From positions 1 to 64,000 of the forward strand of contig QJPP01001701.1 in assembly GCA_003996215.1 (NCBI GenBank): a DNA stretch of 64,000 bases, in the 5' to 3' direction. Positions 28,314 to 38,959 of the stretch are shown here, one piece after another; positions within the stretch are counted from its first letter, which is position 1; each line of letters begins with the position of its first letter. This stretch comes from Jaltomata sinuosa (lineage: Eukaryota > Streptophyta > Magnoliopsida > Solanales > Solanaceae). A program made the position numbers and the translations under genes. The notes beneath the pieces were generated by a model. That model was not told where the DNA came from. It searched no databases and worked only from the letters and a program-made list of their open reading frames with translations.

Positions 28314-30487
28314 AGCCTTGGCGAAATAGAATTCTTAATAGTGCACGGAATGGTGAAGGCTCCAGGATCTTCCTTCTTCTGTACCATCGAACGGGATGCT
28401 ATTGCACTGCAGTGGTGCAAATTATTTACTGGTTCAAAGATAACCATCCTCTTCCTTGTAACCAGATCCTTCATGAATTTTGTGTAGCCATGCATTTGCT
28501 CCAAAGCTTCGACTAAAGGGATATTGACTGACAGCTGCTTCAGCATGGAGTTGAACTTATGCAATTTTCCATCCTCAACCTTTTTATTCAACCTCTGGGG
28601 GTAAGGTGGAGGAGGAAGTGGCATGGGTTTGCAGACTGGTGCAACTTCTTTGCCTTTTCCCTTCTTTTCAGAAGACTATTTTTCAGAAGACCCTTCACCA
28701 CCATCTTTCTCTTCCGACTCGGCTACCATCTCAGCATCATCCTTCTTAACTTCGGCTGGCTCATCGACAACAATAGGCATGGAAGGATCAACAGTATGCT
28801 TACCGCTCCGAGTAGTCACCTTCATAACATGTCGATCATTTTTTGGATTCTAAACGGTGTCACTTGGGAGAGTATCCTTTTAGTGCAGATTCATATTTAT
28901 TGATAGCTGATGCATCTGTGTCTCAAGCTGCTTGATGGAGACAGCGCGGGACTCCACCTTTTGATTAATACTTGAAAGTTCAGCTTTTATCTCCTTCATA
29001 CTCGCATCCATGGAGTCAACCTTTTGGACCACTTTGTGGATCAGCTCTCTCATGGTGGGTTGTCCAGCTCGCTCTTCACAAGTTACAGGCAGAATGTAGA
29101 GACCACTTCTCTCGTTCTTGTACCCATCCTTATTCTGCCAGTCACCATCTCTTTCTCTATCTCTGTAACTGGACCGATTATAGTAGTCATCCCTATCTCT
29201 GTTCTGACCTTGATTTCCTTGGACATAGGCTCGAAAACCCGTCCCTTGATTATTCAGATAACTTACTTCTTCTTCGGATGAGTAACCGTCTGACCTTGGT
29301 GCTTTACCTTGAGAACCTATGGCTTTAACTTTCTCTACTCCCTCAGCCAGGAATTTCTTTTCCAGCAACCCAAGTGTCATATTCATCTCAGCTTGTGACT
29401 GCTTAATGTATTGTATTTCATTCGGATCCACAGACTTGCCGATTGCATAAGTACCTGCTGAAGTCTCAGCCTCTCTTATAGTCCATACTCAATTAGTCTT
29501 TGCAATCCTATCCAGCATCTCCGTAGCCTCGAGATATGTGTTTTCCATGATGCACCTCCAGTCACAGTATCAGCTACAAGTTTAATATTTGCATTCAAGG
29601 CCTTATAGAATATCTCCATCAGATGCCTGGAAGGAATTCCGTGTCTTGGAACTTGCTTCAGCTTCTTCTTGAACCTTAGCCATGCCTCGTATAGTTCTTC
29701 TGTAGGTAGCTGCCTGAAGTTGTATATCTCTTGTTTTAGCTGCAATATCCTCGATTGGGGAAATAAACCGCTCCAGGAACTGAATCTTCAGCTCATACCA
29801 AGTGTATATGGAATTGTCAGGCAGTTCTGAGAGCCATGCAGTTTCCTCATCAGTCAACGAAAATTGGAATAGCCTTAGCCTGATAGCCTCTTGCCCCACT
29901 CCTGGCATGTTGTACGATTTGCTAATGCTCACAAAGTTATTCACATGTAGAATTGCATCTTCTGTGGGCTTCCCTGAATAAAGTCCTTTCTGGTTTAGCA
30001 GCTGGATCATGGCACTAGTGATATCAAACTTCATCCCATCAGCCAGTGGTGGGAGCACTATGGGTCCAATGGTGCCATATTCCTCATCATCATAATCGTC
30101 TACATTATAATACAGAAAGGCGTGCCTTTGCTGCTGCATCTGTTGGCCCCTATTATATGGCACACATCAAGGTACTGCCTCGTCCCGGACACCATGTTCT
30201 CTTCCTTCCCTTGCTCACTCAGCTGCAGCATTTTGAGCTGCATGATCTTTTGCAATTTTAGCATCTTCGGCAGCAAGAACATCTTTGCCTTCCTTTAAGC
30301 GTGTTGCTTCTTCCTTTTTCTTCTGCTCGGCTTCAGCTAGTAACCGAGCTGTAATTTGCTCTTGAGTGTCATGCTCTCCATACTTAGCCATATTTCTTAG
30401 CATTCTGGAGAGCTCCGGATCGTAAGGGATCAAAGGATCACCTTGACTCTTTGTACTTGGCAAGCACAAGTGTGCTACCTGTATCAA
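28283..30487 (-). pseudogene. Athila gag
   Basis: Pieces in two frames. An N-terminal part (30215-30487) is rich in K, E and A. The core (29603-30163) has RLRLFQFSLTDEETAWLSEL and WYELKIQFLERF, the gag fold pattern. This continues in a shifted frame (29476-29745: LYEAWLRFKKKLKQVPRHG) and then back (28880-29431, 28283-28624) with FNSMLKQLSVNIPLVEALEQM. At least two frameshifts and several stops are present. Its role would be virus-like particle formation. Confidence 0.8.
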
Positions 30488-30570
30488 AACAAAAACAATA
30501 GAAAAAGTAAAATCAGGAAATAAGGACTAATAGTGAATTAAACACAATCTCTCTTAATCCTAAACCGTAT

Positions 30571-30588
30571 TCCCCAGCAATGGCGCCA
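30571..30588 (-). other. Athila primer-binding site
   Basis: On the minus strand TGGCGCCATTGCTGGGGA, an 18-base near match to the tRNA-Asp-type primer site (TGGCGCCGTTGCC...) common in Athila elements. It lies 5 bases from the 5' LTR. Confidence 0.85.
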
Positions 30589-30593
30589 AAATT

Positions 30594-32194
30594 TGATGCA
30601 CCCAAATTACACCTCCAACAGAAGTATAAAGCGGTCATTGTTCAAATATAGAACCCAACTAAAGGTTGGGGTCGATCCCACAGGGAATATGGTAGGACTA
30701 GGGTCAATTAGTGTTTACTCAGTCTTTTAGTCATTTATTTCCCGCAAGGGGGGGTTTTGAAGTAACAAATAATGAAAGTGACTTTGATTTGTAACAAGTA
30801 ACAGAGATTAATTTCAACAGTTGTTATCAATAAGAGAAGTGACTAGGGTAGTGTTCCCCATGAGATCATAACTTAGTAAGGCTTTTGTACTTGGTAAACT
30901 AGTTTGGTGCTTAGAATACAGAATCGGTAAGTTAGGTTCACCTAATTCCTTGGTCCGGCAACTAGGTGAATTTTACCACACGCCTTGGTTGGGCCACGGG
31001 TGTTGCTTTACTAACCCTTACCGTTGATCCCAGATTAGCTATTCCCAGACAAGGTCAAGTTATTAGATGAGGGTTGATAGCCTCAAATCTCATTGTTAAC
31101 AACCCTTTTCCCATCCGTTACCTTCTTGGTCCGGCAAGTAAGGATAAGGCGAGTTCTAACGTTGCGCACCGTTAAAAAGCAATCAAAACGAAGGGAAGAA
31201 TAATGCATGCATAACTACCTCCCTAGATTACCTAAGTACGTTTCCTACTTCGTTAATCCTTCATGGTTCCCACAACCCTAGTTGTGGATTTAGCTACTCA
31301 TGTTCATAAGCATACAATTAATGGTTGTTTGAGAAATCATCAAGAGATACTAACAAATAAGAATAAAGAAAACCAGAATCTTGAAGAACAATCTCAAGAA
31401 CACTCCAATACCAAGAACTTGTGTCCGAAATCAATACCAAAATTAAAGTACCAAATATCTGAAAATATTCTCAAAGTAACGTTAAATAATTCGTGAACCA
31501 CTAGTAACAACCAGTAACAACCGTAAAATAAAACCTAGGGTAAAGTATTTATAGACAAGGAAGCCAAATCTTAATTAGATTGGGAGTAGCTGGACGCGGC
31601 TGATTCGATGGGCCGCATCATGGGCCGTTGCTGAAGCGACTGGCGTCATGGGTTCCCGTCGGCCTTATTCAATTCCTCTTGAAAATCCACTGCTACGTTC
31701 TTATGGGCGGAGGTCGATGGGACGTCGCGGCTGAGACACCCGTTGCTGTCTCACGTCGCACAACTTGGTCCTTTTCCAGCTCCCCTGCCTTGTTTCCACG
31801 GGCAGCTTCCTACATGGTGTCAGGCTGGTGACGGTACATCGTGGAGCCCCTCGTCCTTCCTTGGCTCTTAGAATATCTCCATGGAGCATATTGACCGGCA
31901 AGGCCATGCCCCGTCATATCTTGCACGGGCATCGTTCCAGCCCGTGTGGGGTCCACAGCCTTGGTGAATCCTGCTGCCACCCTTTAACGGTCTGCCCCAT
32001 GGGCCGTCGTGGATGTGACGCCCGTGGTGGCCCCTCTTTTGCCCAGAAATGCGACTTTTTTGGCATTCTTCTCTATTTCATACTTTGTCCCTGCAAACAT
32101 AACAAACGACATTAAATCCAACTAAATGTACTCAAGAACTCCCAAAAATCCTATGTTTTAAGCGTCAAAAGTGCCGTCAAATCCAGGCACATCA
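30594..32194 (-). repeat. Athila 5' LTR (1601 bp)
   Basis: The partner of 21289-22877. It is next to the primer-binding site, so it is the 5' LTR on the minus strand. It is flanked at 32195-32199 by the target duplication ATCAC. Confidence 0.93.
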
Positions 32195-32536
32195 ATCACC
32201 ACAATCTCTAATGATTCACATGACTCAAAGTTTAAGATTTGCTTGATCTATATCATCATATGCAAGATAAAAATCAACATGGGCATGATCATGATTAGAG
32301 AGACATCTCGAGTGAAGGGAGGAGGTAGAGGCTGATTGTTCTGCCTAAATATGCTAGCCTCCATTCTTAGAAGAGTTGGAGTTCCTACCAAAAAAGGTAT
32401 AGATAGGGAGCTTAAGCCACCATCAAAGCTCTATGATGTCACATACATAAAGAATGAGGAAACCTCCAAGAAAGCAACTAACGAGGAAAGATTGGAATGC
32501 ATGGAAGAATCCATGAAGTTCTTGGCCAAGGGTGTG
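32195..32536 (+). pseudogene. 'Putative plant transposon protein' ORF, 3' part
   Basis: This continues the reading frame that is cut at 21288. Counting one copy of ATCAC, the codon phase is unchanged across the Athila insertion. One in-frame TGA is at 32333-32335. The downstream part (LASILRRVGVPTKKGIDREL) fits the C-terminal pattern of plant transposon-domain proteins. It ends where the truncated LTR at about 32537 begins. The frame runs on to 32575, but that end is LTR sequence. Confidence 0.5.
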
Positions 32537-34471
32537 AAGCAGCAGACAAGAGTGGTATCTCACGCAGATGAATGATATGATGCCATGCTAAGTAAAAGTG
32601 ATAGAAGTATCGTATGTTACCCGCTTCCGGCGACCTGTAAGGCCCAGAAGACAGGATCCATGGAAGGTCTCACCCGTATACCACTACTACACTGTATACC
32701 CCCCCGGTACACACAGCTCGTAGCCTCTGGTCCAGAACGGCAAGGTCCATGGAGGTCCCCGACGGACATACTAGATGCCTCACATCTCAAAAATTCCCAA
32801 GTAAAGCTGCCCGGAAGGTCTCCGGGTCTAAATTGGTAAATCAAATAGTTCTAGCGCACGGCCCCGCCGAGCCTAGTACTATCACGAAAGATGTAGTAAA
32901 ATGACTCTAGCCCTCGGCCCCACCGAGCCTAGTATTATCACAAAAGTTGTAGTATATAAGCATGGCACTCGACCCTGTCGAGCCCAGAAAAAGTGGAACT
33001 ATTGATAAAACATCTTTTAGAACTCTCTTTACCCCAAGAAGATTCATAAAGTAAGTCAAACCATTTCCAAATCATTTCCAGTGAAAATGGCCCCCCCGGG
33101 CCATGCAAGGTTTAGAAAATAGTTCCAGTAGGCTCGAAACCAAAACAGTAGTAAAACACAGAAGAAACCTCTTTATATGCATAAAAATGGTATGGTCATA
33201 CACACAATAGCTGTCCCGCAGCTCACAATCAACCTAACGGCCCTGCACAGGCTCCAAAGCTACTCAGCAAGTATAACCAGCCTAGAAGGATAATTCTATG
33301 TCCAGGACTCGTGGACATTTCCAATGATCCCACCGTCTATGTTCCAGAGTCAACAAGGCCCCCACTGGACCACAAGGGTAATAATATCAATAAATCAGAA
33401 TACTACACATAACGGAGAAAAGAAACGGTACGAATCACGGAAGAGCGGTCAAGGTCTGTGGTACCAGCCTAACATAGTACAATTTTATCTGATATATGTG
33501 AAGTCTAGGGAGTTAAGCTATAACCTACCTGTCGCCCGATGATAAGCTCGAACCTCTCCGAAAAAGCTGCAAAACAAAAATACCTTCCAACGAACGTTCG
33601 AATGCCCGTAGTTCCTTCATGGAAGTTGTTCCTTACGTCCTAAGCTTCGCAAACAGTATAGATACTCAGATTATACTCACCTATAAACAGTTCATAATAA
33701 AGCATAAATTGGTAAATTTCTCAAAAGAATCATAACTTGACAAAACATCCGCAGAACTTCATAAAAACGATCATAAAAGAACCCCGAGATGGTTACCTTA
33801 GCAAACCAAGTGTAAAGATTGAAGAACCACCAAGAAATACCAAGTCCTATCTTGTGAAACCAGCTCCAAACATGTTTTATCAAAGGGGAAAATGGCTGCC
33901 ATGCGTAGAGGTCGCGTTTCTAGGCACGGGGGCAAACTTTAGCGATAGAAATCACCAAAAACACACCTTGATTACTCAAGAACTCTCTTGGAACCCTCCC
34001 TTATATTTTCTCTCTGTTTCAGAACTGGTATGGCATTTTAAAACGTGAATTGAAGCTTTAAATCAATTTTGACCCGACCCGGTTCGCGACCCGATTTCTG
34101 CCAGATAATCCGCGGTAAAATAGTCATAACATTTTACTCCAAGATCGGTTGGACGTGAGGTTTTGTGCGTAGGAAACTAGACTCGAAGACCTTCGATTTG
34201 GTAGTTTGGGGACTTCTAACTCTTTATATATTGAGAGAAAAGCTCTGAGATATTTGACCCAAAGTTCAGAAAATTTATTAAAGAAACTTACGATAACTTT
34301 TGGCGACTTGCTAGATTTCAAGACTTATCATACGACCATAGAGACCAAAGAAATGGCCCAAGCACCGAACTACTGATCCGGACAAGCCTTAAATGACTTG
34401 GGGCCGCTACAGGCAAGCTATAACGGTACAAGAAAGGCGAAAACGCATAAATGACCGGAAGAATTATTACA
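32537..34471 (-). repeat. Truncated 3' LTR of the Tekay-like element
   Basis: Matches 39959-41922 with many substitutions. The left part, equal to 38960-39958, is absent. The polypurine tract side (34472-34500) is intact. Confidence 0.87.
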
Positions 34472-37400
34472 TCATCCACTACTAAAAAAGGACTTTCGTC
34501 CTCGAAAGTCAAGGGCAAGGAAGTATCTGAAGGCTCAAACAGTTGTGGGTACTGGGCCCGCATATCTCTCTCGGTCTCCCAGGTAGACTTCTCAACTGGG
34601 CAGTTCCTCCACTGAACTTTAATAACCAGAATCTCCCTAGATCTCAATCTCCTGATATCTCTGGCTAAAATAGCTACCGGCTCCTCAACAAAGGATAAAC
34701 TCTCATCCAGCTGAACTGTCTCCCATTGCAACACATGAGACTCATCTGGAACATACCGCCGCAACATTGATACATGGAAAATCGGGTGCATAGCTAAAAA
34801 CATCAGAGGCAAAGCTAACTTATAGGCAACACTAACAACCCTCTGGAGAATCTCAAATGGCCCAATGTACCTGGGGCTAAGCTTGCCCCACCTACTAAAT
34901 CTCATCACACCCTTCATGGGTGATATATGCAGAAACACCAAGTCACCAACACTAAACTCCAAGGCACGAAGCCTATGATCAGCATAAATCTTCTGCCTGC
35001 TCTGAGCTGCCCGAAGTATGTCCTGAATCACTCTGACTCGGTCTAAGGAATCTCGAAGCAAATCTGTACTCTGTGGCCTAGACTCTAACCCATCAAACCA
35101 TCCAACCGGCGATCTGCAATGCCTACCATACAATTCCTCAAAAGTTGACATGCCAATGCTCGAATGGAAGTTATTATTATAAGCAAACTCTGTCAAAGGA
35201 ACAAACTAATCCCAAGAACCTCCAAAGTCAAGAACACAGGCCCGAAGCATGTCCTCCAAGACCTGAATACTCCTTTTGGACTGGCCATCTGTTAGAGGGT
35301 GGAAAGCAGTACTAAGTTGAACCTCTGTACCCAAATCTCGATGAATATCCCTCCAGAACTGAGATGTGAACTGAATGCCGCGGTCTGAAATGGTAGAAGC
35401 TGGGACCCCATACAACTGAACAATCTCATGAAGGTAGATCTGGGCTAACCTCTCTACACTGTAATTAGTATGAACTGTCAAGAAGTGCGCTGATTTAGTC
35501 AGCCGATCAACAATCACCCAAATAGAGTCGAAACCCCTGGAAGTGCGTGGCAAACCAACTATGAAATCCACAGTGATCCCTTCCCACTTCCACTCAGGAA
35601 TGGGAAGTCATTGCATCAAACCACCCGATCTCATGTGCTCGAACTTAACCTACTGACAGTTCAAGTACCGAGATACAAACTCTGCCACATCTCGCTTCAT
35701 ACCACTCCACCAGTAAAGCTGCCTCAAATGTCTATACATCTTTGTTATGCCAGGATGAATGGAGTATCTAGAATAATGTTCCTCATAAAGTATCAATTGA
35801 ATCAAGTCCCTAAATCTCGAAACACAAAGGCGACTATCAAACCTCAGAATACCATCAGAACCTAAAGTAGCACAGCTGGACTCACCCCGAACTACCTGAT
35901 CACGGAGGTCACACAACCGCTGATCCTCAAACTGATGGCTCTGAATCTGATCAATCAAAGTAGAACGAACCTCAACACTGGCGATAACTCCGCTAGGATC
36001 CGACAAGTCAAGCCTAACCAAACGGTTAGCCAAGGACTGGATGTCCAAGGACAAGGGTCTCTTTGAAACTTAAATAGAAGCTAGTCTACCCATACTCACC
36101 GCCTTTCGGCTCAAGGCATCAGCTACCACGTTTGCCATGCCCGGATGATACAGAATAGTGAAGTCATAGTCCTTCAGTAGCTCGACTGATCTCCTCTGCC
36201 TCGAGTTCAGTTCTCGCTAACTCGTGATGTACAAAAGACTACGGTGATCAGTGAAGATCTCACAGTGAACCCCATATAGGTAATGCCTCCAGATCTTGAG
36301 CGCGAAAACTACTGCAGCCAACTCCAAGTCATGGGTGGGGTAGTTGCGCTCGTGAACCTTCAGTTGCCTCGACGCATATGCTATCACTCGACCTTGATGC
36401 ATCAACACATAACCAAGACAAACCCCAGAAGCATCACAATACACGGAGAAGCCCTGACCCTGAATCGGCAAGTCAAAACTGGAGTTGAAATCAGTAAGGC
36501 CTTAAGCCTCTGAAAGCTATCCTCGCACTGATCCGACCACTGAATGGGACATCCTTCCTAGTAAGCATAGTCAAGGGTGCTGCTATGAAGAAAATACCTG
36601 AAAGAAGCATCTATAGTAACCTGCTAACCCAATAAAGTTGCGAACCTCAATAACGGTAGTAGGTTTAGGCCACTCACAAACTGCTGAAATCTTTTCCAGA
36701 TCAACCCTAATCCCATCCTTAGACACCACGTGCCCTAGGAATGCAACTGACTCAAGTCAAAACTAGCACTTTGAGAACTTGGCATAAAGCCGATGATCTC
36801 TCAAAGTCTGGAGTATAACCCTCAAGTGCTGCTCGTGCTCATCTCTACTCTGCGAGTATATCAAGATGTCCTCTATGAAAACTATCACAAATGAGTCCAA
36901 ATACGGGCCAAGAACCCTGTGCATCAAGTTCATAAAGGCTGCGAGGGCATTAGTCAACCCAAAAGACATCACCAGGAACTCAAAATGGCCATAACGTGTC
37001 CTGAATGCTGTCTTAGGGATGTCCTCCGCCCTAATCCTCAACTGATGGTAGTCGGACCTCAAATCAATCTTTGAAAACATGACTTAACCCTGAAGCTGGT
37101 CAAATAAGTCATCAATCATCGGCATCGTATACCTATTCTTCACTTTCATCGTATTCACCTGCCGATAATCTATACACATGCGCATCGACCTGTCCTTCTT
37201 CTTCATAAAGAGAACAGGAGCACCCCAAGGTGACACACTCGGTCTAATAAACCTCTTAGCTAACACGTCCTGGAGCTGGTCCTTAAGCTCCCTCAACTCA
37301 GCAGGAGCCATACGGTAAGGAGAAATAAAAATGGGCCTGGTGCCCGGCTCTAACTCAATAGCAAAATCAATATCTCTCTCAGGTGGAAGGCCTGGCTGGT

Positions 37401-37900
37401 CGGTAGGAAACACATCTAGGAAGTCTCTAACCATAGGAACAGACTCAGGAGACGTAAGGTCAGCACTAGCATCTCGGACATATGCTACATAAGCTAAACA
37501 CCCACGGGAAATCAACTCCCTAGCTCAAAGATAAGAGATGACCCTAGACGGTGCACGGCCAATAGAACCCTTCCACACGACTGGGGATACACCGGGCACG
37601 GCTATGGTATTGGTCTTGGCATAATAGTCCAAAACCGCAAGGTGAGGGGATAACTAGTCCATGCCCAGTATCACATCAAAATCTAGCATATCAAGGATCA
37701 TCAAATCACCCCAAGTCTCTAAATAACCAACAGATATCATACAAGATCTCACAATCCGATCCACTACTAAAGAATCTCATATTGGGGTCGAAACAGAAAC
37801 ACCAACAGATAATGGCTCACTAGCCAACCCCAAACAAGGAAGAAAGTAGGCAAACACATATGAACAAGTGGATCCAGGATCAAATAAAACCATAGGAGAC
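34472..37900 (-). pseudogene. Tekay-like pol (protease, RT, RNase H, integrase, chromodomain)
   Basis: Protease DPGST with DFDVILGMD (37600-37900). RT with IDYRQVN, KIDLRSDYHQLRI and the catalytic box FIEDIL (36870-36882), in which the first Asp of the usual DD pair is Glu. RNase H starts CDASGVCLGYVLM (36217-36471). Integrase has an HHCC region whose first Cys reads Tyr (SRYLNCQ), core aspartates in VDFIVGLP and ISDRGIQF, and Lys in TDGQSKRS where the catalytic Glu is expected. The C-terminal WRNCPVEKSTWETE is chromodomain-like. Stops fall near 37081, 36214, 36070, 35647 and 35203. The final frame runs on into the LTR to 34318. Confidence 0.88.
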
Positions 37901-38149
37901 TAATGGCACACAGAAATCATACATGTGATCACAGCATCTGAGGCCTCTGCCTCCGATCTCCCAAGGACCGCGTAAAACTGATGATGACCCCCACCTGCCC
38001 GACCGCCATCCCTACCACCTGCTCTACCACGCGGGTCACCACCTTAAGCCTGACCACCACCCCCTCTAATCGGTGGCTGAACTGCTCGCATGGGCTGAGC
38101 CAGTTGAGCTGCGAGCTGAATTACATCTCTCAGGGGAAATGTCTAGTAA

Positions 38150-38910
38150 AATGGCCAATGATACCACAATCATAGCAAGTTGAACCCTGTTGGGGGCAAT
38201 CTCTGGCATAGTGACCGCTAGCACCACAATAATAGCAGGGCCCTAATGGCCCACCCTATCGAGACGAACTAGTTGAACTCGTGCGGACACCCTGTCCTGA
38301 TGCCCAGAAGTAGTACCTCTCTAAGACTGCCCCTGATCAAACTGAGAACTACCCAAAGTTTGAAGTGAAGCCTGAACTGGTCAGCTGGACTGGCCCTGAT
38401 GCTGCTATGGCTGATAACCTGGCCCAAATGGCCTGAACCTCTACCACCATATCTGGAACCATTGTAGCCACCCTGATATCGAGGCCTCTTATATCTGGCC
38501 ACCTGATCATGTCGTTGTAAGTCCTCCACAGTATGGGCATAGTCTATAATAGCCCGAAATGACCGACCACCAGCAACCAATATCTCAGTTAGCTGCCTAA
38601 TCTCTAACCTCAAACTCCATACAAATCTTTGAATCCTATCTGCCTCGGTAGGAATGATCATAGATCCAAACGGTGCTAGCTGATGAAAACGGGTCTCATA
38701 CTCTGAGACAGTCGTAGAATCCTGCATAAGGTGACTAAACTGCTCCCTGCAACACTCACGATCAATCTGAGGCAAGAACTTGGCCATAAAGGCCTCATAA
38801 AACTCAGACCAGGTCAAAGAAGATGATGTAGAAGATCTGCAAGCAACTTGTGCCCTCCACCATAACTTAGTTGGACCCTCTGCCCTGATCCGCAGGACTC
38901 TACTAGACAT
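38150..38910 (-). pseudogene. Tekay-like gag with two zinc knuckles
   Basis: The gag core has TKLWWRAQ, LTWSEFYEAFMAKFLP, REQFSHLMQ and VSEYETRFHQLAPF (38269-38910). Further 3', in another frame, two CCHC-type knuckles are seen around 38165-38260 (CYYCGASGHYARDC and CYDCGIIGHF). The frame begins only ~35 bases from the primer site, in the middle of the usual gag, so the gag N-terminus is missing by an internal deletion. Confidence 0.82.
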
Positions 38911-38944
38911 TGGCTCTTATACCAATTACACCGGTGAACCTAGA

Positions 38945-38956
38945 GCTCTGATACCA
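38945..38956 (-). other. tRNA-Met primer-binding site of the Tekay-like element
   Basis: TGGTATCAGAGC on the minus strand, 3 bases from the LTR edge at 38960. Confidence 0.88.
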
Positions 38957-38959
38957 AGC

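Larger units (their letters stand above)
21289..32194 (-). mobile_element. Full-length Athila-type Ty3/gypsy retrotransposon
   Basis: A complete element with LTRs 21289-22877 and 30594-32194. The termini are TGATG...CATCA, the tRNA primer-binding site is at 30571-30588, and the 5-bp target duplications ATCAC are at 21284-21288 and 32195-32199. The order on the minus strand is gag, protease, RT, RNase H, integrase, then a 1.9-kb 3' spacer. The integrase tail SPYQLVFGKACHL...LDHKA is characteristic of the Athila lineage. Several frameshifts and stops show it is no longer autonomous. It is inserted in the plant transposon-protein ORF of an older element. Confidence 0.92.
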
